Shown here: piece after piece, positions 1-6,169 of the stretch
Numbering within the stretch: the stretch's first letter is position 1
How the letters are laid out: each line of letters starts with the position of its first letter
DNA from: Bryobacterales bacterium
GTDB taxonomy: Bacteria > Acidobacteriota > Terriglobia > Bryobacterales > Bryobacteraceae
DNA: 21,210 nt
Assembly: GCA_003154855.1 (NCBI GenBank)
Contig: PMEV01000464.1
Coordinates: forward strand, 1 to 21,210
Direction: 5' to 3'
Notes under the pieces: generated by a model
Databases searched by the model: none
Told to the model about the DNA's origin: nothing
The model's input: the letters and a program-made list of their open reading frames with translations, nothing else
Program-made: the position numbers and the translations under genes

Positions 1-1169
1 CGGCTGGCCGTGCCGCCCAGGTACATGATGTGGTAGTGCGAGGCGCCGGAGGTGTTGGGCTGATTGGTGAAGGTGGTGTCGTACAGCGGAGTCGCGCCGA
101 TGTTCGCTCCGCCCATGGTGATGCACAACGGCACGACACCGGCGCCACTCAGTCCGTCGATGAAGGACTGGGCGACGCTCATTCCTTGATTGTTGAAATC
201 GTCCCAGATGTGGTTCACGTTGCCGGAGTGGCAGTAGGCCAGAGTGGAAACGCCGCAAGCCATGCGCAGGTCGGAGGTGAGAGCGGGCCCCCAACGCTCA
301 AAGACGTTGCGCATCGCGTCGGAGTCCGCACCGCCGGTGAAGCTGCCTGGGCAGGCGTAGTCCAGACTGCTGCCAGAGCAAGCCTTGGGCCCGTGCGCGA
401 AGACTTCGCAGGAACACTGCCAGTAGTAGCGCGACAAGCCCAGGCTGTCGGTGACATTGGAGAGCTTCATTTTGGACTGCGTCGCCGTGTCGCCGAGGCT
501 GCACCATTCCGTCGGATTCCCGTGGCCGGCGTAGAAGAACAGCATGGCGGTGTCGATTCCGTTGGCGACGTTGTAATCGTCGCCGGTGGCGACGCGGGTC
601 TTGTCGTAGTAGTAGTTGGACGTGTTGGTGAGGCCGACGTGGATGTGGCGCTTGTTCCAACTGTCGGGCGCATGGTTGGGGGCGGTGGGATTGCCACTCA
701 TGTCCACGCCGAAGAGGAACTCGTTGGCCGTATTGAGGTGCCAGTCGGTGTTGCCGTGGGCGGCGATGGCGCTGTTGAGCGGCGGATTGCAGCGCACGGT
801 GAAGTCCGCCTGGTTAGACAGGATCGCGGGCCTGCCGAGCACCTTGATGGCTTCCCAGCCCTTGTAATACGGAAGCGGCTCGCCGCCCAGAGTCCAGGTC
901 TCGCCGACGGACTTGGTCCCGGCAACGGTGAACGACAGGGTTTTAGTGATGGTGTCGGTGGCGCCATCGCTGCGCGTGAAGATGTACTTCACGATGGTTG
1001 GCCCATTCACCGTGATGGAACCGGTGAAATGGATGACGGCGGGGCAGCCGCCGCGGTAATCGGTTGGCGCCGCGTTGAGTGCGGCTTTGGTTACTTTGGC
1101 CTGCGCCTGGGTGGCGTTGAGAAGAATCGCCGCGCAGAGCAGTAGCAAACGCGTTTTGTTGAATCGCAT
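1..1169 (-). CDS. Exported DUF6345-like protein with caspase-like His/Cys motifs (3' end outside window)
   Basis: The frame is open from an ATG at 1169 to the window edge (389 residues, no stop). A strong AAGGAGG (1174-1180) sits 4 nt before the ATG. Residues 1-24 form a signal peptide (MRFNKTR, then a Leu-rich core ending AQA). Residues about 26-130 look like an Ig-like beta domain (CPAVIHFTGSI, then RSDGA). Residues about 200-389 resemble the DUF6345 family as I remember it: FFYAGHG with His216, YYWQCSCE with Cys252 and Cys254, then FERWGPALTSDLRMACG. A hydrophobic strand ending in His-Gly followed by a second strand ending in Cys is the layout of clan CD (caspase/gingipain) peptidases, so a protease-like fold is possible but unproven. 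It is probably secreted. It is the last visible gene of a four-gene minus-strand unit, 34 nt after its upstream neighbour. Confidence 0.75.
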   Translation of the reverse strand, partial: MRFNKTRLLLLCAAILLNATQAQAKVTKAALNAAPTDYRGGCPAVIHFTGSITVNGPTIVKYIFTRSDGATDTITKTLSFTVAGTKSVGETWTLGGEPLPYYKGWEAIKVLGRPAILSNQADFTVRCNPPLNSAIAAHGNTDWHLNTANEFLFGVDMSGNPTAPNHAPDSWNKRHIHVGLTNTSNYYYDKTRVATGDDYNVANGIDTAMLFFYAGHGNPTEWCSLGDTATQSKMKLSNVTDSLGLSRYYWQCSCEVFAHGPKACSGSSLDYACPGSFTGGADSDAMRNVFERWGPALTSDLRMACGVSTLAYCHSGNVNHIWDDFNNQGMSVAQSFIDGLSGAGVVPLCITMGGANIGATPLYDTTFTNQPNTSGASHYHIMYLGGTAS

Positions 1170-1203
1170 ACAGCCTCCTTGTGATGTGGGTGATCCGCGC
1201 CGG

Positions 1204-1443
1204 CTACCTGGTAACTCGCCTGAGCACGGGCACGCGGGCCAGCGAGGCGCCGTCGCGCGAATCCACGGTGGCGCGCGCGCCGGGGCGGTCGAAACGGTAA
1301 CTGGTCCGCGAAGTGGGACCGACGACGCTCAGTCCCGTGCGGCCGACGTATTCGAATTCCAAAGTGTGGCGCGGAGCGGGCCGGGCCGCGGCCGCGTCGT
1401 TCGGGACGGCCGTCCGATTCTTGGTTTGTCCGCAACAACTCAT
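1204..1443 (-). CDS. Small conserved-looking protein of unknown function (Met-Ser-Cys-Cys N-terminus)
   Basis: This 79-aa ORF starts at 1443 within an ATGA overlap with the stop of the DUF1360-like gene. A perfect GGAGGTGA Shine-Dalgarno lies 3 nt upstream, so it is almost certainly translated and coupled. The N-terminus MSCCGQTK has a Cys pair. A Pro/Ala-rich linker follows, then a compact region with EYVGRTGLSVVGPTS, YRFDRPGA and a basic tail ending LRRVTR. I recall similar short proteins (a Gly-Cys-rich start, then a 'VGPxxxxxYRFDRPGA' core) in phage-related and unrelated bacterial loci, but I know no function. No membrane segment is visible. The paired Cys could bind metal or form a disulfide (inference). 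Confidence 0.75.
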   Translation of the reverse strand: MSCCGQTKNRTAVPNDAAAARPAPRHTLEFEYVGRTGLSVVGPTSRTSYRFDRPGARATVDSRDGASLARVPVLRRVTR

Positions 1444-1778
1444 TTTTCACCTCCGGGAGATTCGATTGGATCCTCGGTGTAATCGGGCATGGGGGGAGCC
1501 GTGGCGCGCTCGAGCAAGATCGCGGCGCCGGAAAGCGCGGGCCACAAGATGAGCCTTTGGGTCCAGACGCCGCCGAGGAACCAGGCGAGCGGCGCGGCAA
1601 TCCAGAGGCTCAGACAGTAAAAGCAGTTGAAAAGCTCGCCCCAAGAGCCGCCGAACGAGGCGCGCGTCACGGTGCGCCAGCGGAGGAAGAGCCGGAACGG
1701 ACCCTCTTCGGCAACCAGCAGATGCGTGATCCGCCAGACGGCGAGGACGGCCAGGACGAGCCAGTAGAACTTAGTCAT
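1440..1778 (-). CDS. DUF1360-like small integral membrane protein
   Basis: A 112-aa protein from the ATG at 1778. The frame continues upstream, but the residues before this Met do not look coding, and MTKFYWLVLAVLAVWRITHL is a natural first membrane helix. Further hydrophobic segments lie at about 58-70 and 76-90. Between helices 1 and 2 is the motif ELFNCFYCLSLW with Cys52 and Cys55 (CxxC), the hallmark I associate with DUF1360 (Bacillus YngL and relatives). The C-terminus is short and acidic. No biochemical role is known for the family. The CxxC at the membrane face could be a thiol-redox or metal site (inference). The gene follows the 755-aa gene by 62 nt, which holds a strong hairpin, and is coupled by ATGA to the next gene. 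No clear Shine-Dalgarno is seen for this start. Confidence 0.8.
   Translation of the reverse strand: MTKFYWLVLAVLAVWRITHLLVAEEGPFRLFLRWRTVTRASFGGSWGELFNCFYCLSLWIAAPLAWFLGGVWTQRLILWPALSGAAILLERATAPPMPDYTEDPIESPGGEK
1447..1454 (-). promoter_or_regulatory. Perfect Shine-Dalgarno for the 79-aa protein
   Basis: On the minus strand this reads GGAGGTGA, a full match to the 16S rRNA 3' end, 3 nt before the ATG at 1443. It lies inside the 3' coding part of the DUF1360-like gene. It supports real translation of the small downstream ORF, which otherwise has little recognisable homology. Confidence 0.75.
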
Positions 1779-1791
1779 AGCAGTGCCAAAG

Positions 1792-1826
1792 GGCCGGTCC
1801 GGCACGAGCGATCGGCCGGACCGGCC
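1792..1826 (-). repeat. Intercistronic inverted repeat (11-bp perfect stem)
   Basis: GGCCGGTCCGG (1792-1802) and CCGGACCGGCC (1816-1826) are exact reverse complements around a 13-nt loop. The element lies between the stop of the 755-aa gene (1841) and the DUF1360-like start (1778). No T-tract follows on the minus strand, so it is not a standard intrinsic terminator. It may stabilise the upstream mRNA end, attenuate read-through or lower expression of the downstream genes. Confidence 0.6.
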
Positions 1827-1840
1827 GCCCAACATCGGAG

Positions 1841-4108
1841 TTACTTCGGCGACAGGCAGAAGCCCACCGCGGTTTCGTTCCAGTGGGCGTAGCAGTGGCT
1901 GTCGCAAAGAGCGCGGTCTTGCGCGTACAGCCGGATGTTATAGCCGCAGGGAGTCATCCCCGTGGTATCGAGCGTGAACGTGCCGTTCGAGCCGCCGGTG
2001 TTCGCGCCGTTGTAAGCGGTCGCGTTGGCGGGCGTGTTCGGCACGGGCGTAATGACGGCCGCATTCTCCGGCTGGGGAACGCCACCGACCGTGATGGGAA
2101 CCAGGGCGATGGTCAGGTAGCCGAAGAAGTTGTCGACCACGCTGTAGCTGCCGGTGATGGTGTCGCCGACCTTCACGTTGCCGCAGTCGGCAACCGAGGT
2201 GAGCGCGATGGCCACCTGCGGACGGCGCACGGTGGAGCCGAGTTCCAGGTGCGGGTAGCCGTTGTAGACGTGGATGAGCTGGCCTTGGGAGGTCATCGGC
2301 ACATAGGCGGAGCCGTTCCAATACCAGCCGCGGACTTCGACGTAGTAGTTGCCCTCGGTGAGGCCGCCGGCTTCGAACGCCGCGAGTGTGCGCGGATTAA
2401 CGGCCTGATAGTCCGACTCCATGTACTGGTAATACAGGGTGCCGGGCACGCCGGTGGGAACCGGTCCGGGCGCCGGCTGCACGCTCTGCGCGAAGATGAC
2501 GGGCGGGAAGACCGCATCCGGCGGGAAGAGGGCGATCCCGAAGGCGTTGGTGAGCTGGAAGGGCGCGCTGGGAACATCCGTGCGCGTCACCCACACCTGG
2601 TAGACGATGGGTTTCGTGCCCGGCTTCACGAGGCCGGTGGTGTGATTGAACACGTCGATCTTGGGCAGGAAGTCGCCCTCGACGATGACTTCGCCGCCGA
2701 AGGGGCTGTCGTGGCCCGCGCAGTCGCCGGCGACACCGGTGGGATTGGCGAGCCCGGTGGTGCTGCCGATCCCGTTGACGGTGACATCGCCCAGACGCAT
2801 GAGCCGGATGTGTTCGCCGGGCTCCACGGCTCCGATCATGGGCTGGATGTGCGTGTTGACGACGTTGCCCCAGACCGGGACGTAATCCGGGCCGGTGGGC
2901 TGCGCCTGCCAGGACAGGATGGCGCGCAGAGGGACGCCGGTGAGGTCCTTGCAGGGCGCCTCGGGGAATCCCTGGATGCGGTAGACGCCGTACATGAGCG
3001 GGTGGCCGGGAGTCACGGCGGCCAGGTCGTGCACCTTGACGGCGGCGGTCCCCAGCGACTGCCAGGCGCCACCGATGTAGACGAAGAAGCGGACGTACTC
3101 GGTGCTGCCGGCGCTGCACAGGCCGCCGGAATAGCCGGCGTTGCGCTTGATCTCGACGACGGCTTCCAGCTCGCGCGTCCCGGGGTTGAATCCGGCGCAC
3201 AGCAATTCTTCATAGGAAGTGTCGCCGGACTGCTTCTGGATGGCGGCAAGGATGGCGCCCAGTTCGGCGCCCGCGGCTAGCGTGGCGGTCTTGGCCGGTG
3301 TCAGCGTGCCGAGCGCGGGTTTCTGCATCAGCGTCTGCGCCTCGGCAAACCCGAAGCGGTGGCCGGGCACGTTGGCGCTGGCGTAGAGCGTCTTCAGTTC
3401 GGCGTAGCTCAGTGGTTGAGGCTCCTGGCTGGCGAGCTTCTGGGCCGAATCGACCGCCGCCAGCGCCTCGGGCTTGAGGGTGAGGGTGCCTTCGGCGAGG
3501 AGGTGCGCGATGGGAATCTCGTGGAGCAACAGGGGAGCAACCTGGACCCGCGCGTCCAGCACGTTGCCGAAAGGCGGCGTGAAGTTGGGGTCGCCGGCGG
3601 GAGGTTCGAGATTCCAGGATAGAATGGCGCGGACGTTGACGATGTTCTCGGTGTTGCAGAACTTGCGCGCTTCGTTGAAATCCACGGCCACGCAGTAGCT
3701 CAGTGGCAGAGGGGTGGTGGCCAGATCGTAGACCTGGGCGGCCACGCTGCCGAGGTCCTGCCAGGCGCCGTTGCGTTCGACGAAGAAGCGCACGTATTCA
3801 TGCGAGCCCTGGCTGCATGCGTCTCCGTTGTAGCCGGCGTGCTGCTTAATGTTGACGACGGCTTCCAGGCGTTCCTGACTCGGCTCGAGGCCGAGACAGG
3901 TCAGCTCTTCCCAGGCGACGTCGTACTTCTTGGGGAGGACGACGATTCCGCCCAGCTTGGGAAAACTGCCGAAGTAGTTGGGATTGCCGAGCAGGAGCGA
4001 CTTGAATTGCGCCCGCTCGGTGGGAACTGCGGTGGTTGCGGCCGGTGTGAGAGCGGAGATCTCCGCTTGCGCCGGCGCCTTGTCATCGGGTGTCTTTCCA
4101 GATGGCAT
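1841..4108 (-). CDS. Large soluble protein with tandem duplicated Cys-containing domain; function unknown
   Basis: A 755-aa protein from the ATG at 4108. No signal peptide or membrane segment is visible; the N-terminal 30 residues are Ala/Pro/Thr-rich. The same domain occurs twice, at about 66-195 and 298-427. Each copy has a W/YEEL-x-C opening, LEAVV-x-IK, AGY-x-G-x-x-CS-x-GS-x-EYVRFFV, GAWQ-x-LG and an AILSW strand, ending with an F/W-GNV turn. My hand alignment gives 39 identical residues of 65 over the core. The 430-755 part is beta-rich with many Gly, Pro and Thr, and ends PCGYNIRLYAQDRALC followed by a VGFCL tail, a C-terminus I recall from other uncharacterised bacterial proteins. It is the first gene of the four-gene unit. 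Its Shine-Dalgarno is poor, and an operator-like palindrome lies just upstream. I do not recognise a function; a binding or structural role is likelier than an enzyme (inference). Confidence 0.8.
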   Translation of the reverse strand: MPSGKTPDDKAPAQAEISALTPAATTAVPTERAQFKSLLLGNPNYFGSFPKLGGIVVLPKKYDVAWEELTCLGLEPSQERLEAVVNIKQHAGYNGDACSQGSHEYVRFFVERNGAWQDLGSVAAQVYDLATTPLPLSYCVAVDFNEARKFCNTENIVNVRAILSWNLEPPAGDPNFTPPFGNVLDARVQVAPLLLHEIPIAHLLAEGTLTLKPEALAAVDSAQKLASQEPQPLSYAELKTLYASANVPGHRFGFAEAQTLMQKPALGTLTPAKTATLAAGAELGAILAAIQKQSGDTSYEELLCAGFNPGTRELEAVVEIKRNAGYSGGLCSAGSTEYVRFFVYIGGAWQSLGTAAVKVHDLAAVTPGHPLMYGVYRIQGFPEAPCKDLTGVPLRAILSWQAQPTGPDYVPVWGNVVNTHIQPMIGAVEPGEHIRLMRLGDVTVNGIGSTTGLANPTGVAGDCAGHDSPFGGEVIVEGDFLPKIDVFNHTTGLVKPGTKPIVYQVWVTRTDVPSAPFQLTNAFGIALFPPDAVFPPVIFAQSVQPAPGPVPTGVPGTLYYQYMESDYQAVNPRTLAAFEAGGLTEGNYYVEVRGWYWNGSAYVPMTSQGQLIHVYNGYPHLELGSTVRRPQVAIALTSVADCGNVKVGDTITGSYSVVDNFFGYLTIALVPITVGGVPQPENAAVITPVPNTPANATAYNGANTGGSNGTFTLDTTGMTPCGYNIRLYAQDRALCDSHCYAHWNETAVGFCLSPK

Positions 4109-4118
4109 ATGTTTCGAT

Positions 4119-4133
4119 TTACTCTTTGAGTAA
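4119..4133 (-). promoter_or_regulatory. Operator-like palindrome upstream of the 755-aa gene, in the 4109-4304 divergent gap
   Basis: TTACTC-TTT-GAGTAA is a perfect 6-bp inverted repeat with a 3-nt centre, lying 10-25 nt upstream of the ATG at 4108. It is AT-rich in a very GC-rich region. Its place over the expected ribosome-binding region suggests a repressor site or a small RNA hairpin covering the start. The rest of the 196-nt gap between the divergent 755-aa and ThuA-like genes shows no gene and no convincing promoter hexamers. Confidence 0.4.
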
Positions 4134-4304
4134 TCGCCTCCATGAAATCGAATTGAGATTGCCGGCCTCGGTACCGCCGGACAGTGAGTAGTGATCGGGA
4201 TGCCGGAAGCGTTTCACGGATGGCCACGAAAGTTCTGGGACGGGTTAGGCCGGTTGCGGCGCGGGAGGCGCGGGTGGGATGATTGCGGTGCGGAGGATCT
4301 CACC

Positions 4305-5120
4305 ATGGAGTTGCTGCGAATGGCAATGATTGGCGTCTTGGGCGCGATGGTGGCGGGAACGCTGGGGGCGCAGCCGCCGGCGAAGAAGAGACTGCTGTTC
4401 ATCGGGCAGAGCAAGGGCTTTCACCACGACTCGGTCTCACAGGCGGCGGGCACTCTCTGGAAGCTGGGACAGGAGACCGGGCTGTGGGATACCTACATCC
4501 AGACCGACTGCCAGCTCGTGACCAAGAAGAAGCTGGAGCTCAACGCGAAAAACCTGAACTTCTTCGATGCGGTGGCCTTTTTCACCTCCGGCGAACTGGA
4601 CATGGACGAATCGCAGAAGGCCGACCTGCTCTCGTTCGTCAAGGAGGACGGCAAGGGCTTCATCGCGATCCACTCGGGTACGGACACCTTCTACCAGTGG
4701 CCGGAATACGGCGAGATGGTGGGCGGCTACTTCGACCAGCACCCCTGGGGCACTTTTGATGCGCCGCTGGTTGTGGAAGACCCGAACTTTCCCGGGATGC
4801 AATTCCTCCCGAAAGCCTTCGTTATGAAGGACGAGATTTACCAGAGCAAGAGCTTCTCCCGCGAGAAGGTTCGCGTGCTGCTGAAGCTGGATGCCGGCAA
4901 GCTGGATCTGACCAACCCCAGAGTGCACCGCACGGACCAGGATTTCGCGGTGATCTGGGCGCGCACCTACGGCAAGGGACGGGTGATGTACGATGGGCTG
5001 GGCCACGTGGAAGCCGTCTGGGACCGCCCCGACATCCAGAAGATGTACGTCGAGCACATCAAGTGGCTGATGGGAACGATTCCGGGCGACGCGACCCCCC
5101 GGCCTAAGCCGGAGAACTGA
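4305..5120 (+). CDS. Exported ThuA-like domain protein
   Basis: A 271-aa protein. I chose the ATG at 4305 because GGAGG ends 8 nt before it and it opens a typical signal peptide (MELLRMAMIGVLGAMVAG, cleavage near GAQ). The mature part follows the ThuA (trehalose-utilisation-type) glutamine-amidotransferase-like fold: KRLLFIGQSKGFHHDS at the start, FFTSGELDMD, the IAIHSGTDTFYQWPEYG nucleophile-elbow region, GGYFDQHPWG, then VIWARTYGKGRVMYDGLGHVEAVWD near the end. Many such exported proteins are fused to or sit near sugar dehydrogenases, and carbohydrate metabolism is the usual guess; no substrate can be assigned. Length is normal for a single domain. The last 17 bp overlap the 3' end of rlmN, which is convergent. 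Confidence 0.88.
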   Translation: MELLRMAMIGVLGAMVAGTLGAQPPAKKRLLFIGQSKGFHHDSVSQAAGTLWKLGQETGLWDTYIQTDCQLVTKKKLELNAKNLNFFDAVAFFTSGELDMDESQKADLLSFVKEDGKGFIAIHSGTDTFYQWPEYGEMVGGYFDQHPWGTFDAPLVVEDPNFPGMQFLPKAFVMKDEIYQSKSFSREKVRVLLKLDAGKLDLTNPRVHRTDQDFAVIWARTYGKGRVMYDGLGHVEAVWDRPDIQKMYVEHIKWLMGTIPGDATPRPKPEN

Positions 5121-6135
5121 TCTTGCGCAATTGGCCGCAGGCTGCGAAGATGTCGAGGCCGCGCGGCTTGCGGATGAAACAGGGGACGGCGCGCTTCAGG
5201 ATGCGCTGAAAGGCGAGCACGCGGTCCGGCTCCGGCGTCCGGAAGGGAATCTCCGGCCCGGGATTCAGTGCGATCAGGTTCACTTTGCATTTGAGGCGAG
5301 CCAGGAGCTTCACCACGCGGTGCGCGTCGGCGTCGCTATCGTTGACGCCCTGGAGCAGCACGTATTCGAACGTCAGCCGCTCCCAGGGACGAAGCGGGTA
5401 GGCGCGGCAGACTTCGAGCAGTTCCCGCAGCGGATATTTCCGGGCGATGGGCATCAGCTCGCGGCGGGCCTCATCGGTAGAGGCATTGAGCGAGATGGCG
5501 AGTTTGGGACGGACCGGCTCGCGGCCCAGCTCTTCGATGCCGGGGATGATGCCGGCGGTCGAGAGCGTGATGCGGCGCGGGCTGAGGCCGCAACCGGCGG
5601 GGTCCAGCAGGATGCGCGTGGCCTTGAGGACGTTCGGCAAGTTGAGCAGCGGCTCGCCCTGGCCCATCATCACCACGTTGAGGCGTTGGCCCTCCGCCGC
5701 CAGTTGGTTGCCGGCGGCGAGGAGCAGAACCTGGCCCACAATCTCCCCGGCCGTGAGGTTGCGCTCGAGGCCCAGCAGCGCGGTCAGGCAGAACTTGCAG
5801 TTGACCGCGCAGCCCACCTGCGTCGAGATACAGATGGTCTGCCGCTGCTCTTCCGGCATGAAGACGGCTTCGACCGTCCGGCCGTCGGCAAGCTCGAGGA
5901 GATAGCGGCGCGTGCCGTCGGCGGAGTCGAAACGGCGCTGGACGACGGGCAGCCCGACGGCGTGGGTGGCGGCCAGCTCGCGGCGCAGCGGGAGCGGCAG
6001 GTTCGAGAGCCGCAGCAGGTCGGAGTGCCGCTCGCGGTACAGGGCGCTGTAGATCTGCCTGGCCCGGAAGCGCGGCTGGCCGGGGCCGAGAAGTTGTTCG
6101 ATCTCTGGGATCTCCAGACCCAGCAGGGCAGGCAT
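5104..6135 (-). CDS. rlmN: 23S rRNA (adenine2503-C2)/tRNA A37 methyltransferase RlmN
   Basis: A 343-aa radical SAM enzyme that methylates C2 of A2503 in 23S rRNA, and A37 of some tRNAs, in the cytoplasm. The three cluster-binding Cys are in QVGCAVNCKFC (Cys109, Cys113, Cys116). Cys102, seven residues before, matches E. coli Cys118, and Cys333 in the C-terminal AACGQL matches the methyl-carrying Cys355, so both catalytic Cys are present. GQGEPLLNLPNV is the SAM-binding GEP motif. The N-terminal helical domain is complete. The ATG at 6135 has GAGGG about 5 nt upstream. It follows the second HEAT-repeat gene by 34 nt, and a TACACT hexamer in that gap could give it its own promoter. Length is slightly short of the usual 350-390 residues. 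Confidence 0.96.
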   Translation of the reverse strand: MPALLGLEIPEIEQLLGPGQPRFRARQIYSALYRERHSDLLRLSNLPLPLRRELAATHAVGLPVVQRRFDSADGTRRYLLELADGRTVEAVFMPEEQRQTICISTQVGCAVNCKFCLTALLGLERNLTAGEIVGQVLLLAAGNQLAAEGQRLNVVMMGQGEPLLNLPNVLKATRILLDPAGCGLSPRRITLSTAGIIPGIEELGREPVRPKLAISLNASTDEARRELMPIARKYPLRELLEVCRAYPLRPWERLTFEYVLLQGVNDSDADAHRVVKLLARLKCKVNLIALNPGPEIPFRTPEPDRVLAFQRILKRAVPCFIRKPRGLDIFAACGQLRKISSPA

Positions 6136-6169
6136 ATCTGCCCTCAGTGTAGCAGCCGGGCGTCGCCGA

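Noticed and set aside
30..1145. Long open frame on the plus strand opposite the DUF6345-like gene
   Set aside because: It is low-complexity Val/Gly/Ala-rich, and the minus-strand frame has a signal peptide, Shine-Dalgarno and family motifs. High-GC DNA gives long shadow frames.
1204..1778. Small genes as part of a prophage
   Set aside because: The 79-aa core vaguely recalls phage-locus proteins, but no terminase, capsid, tail, integrase or attachment site is visible in the window.
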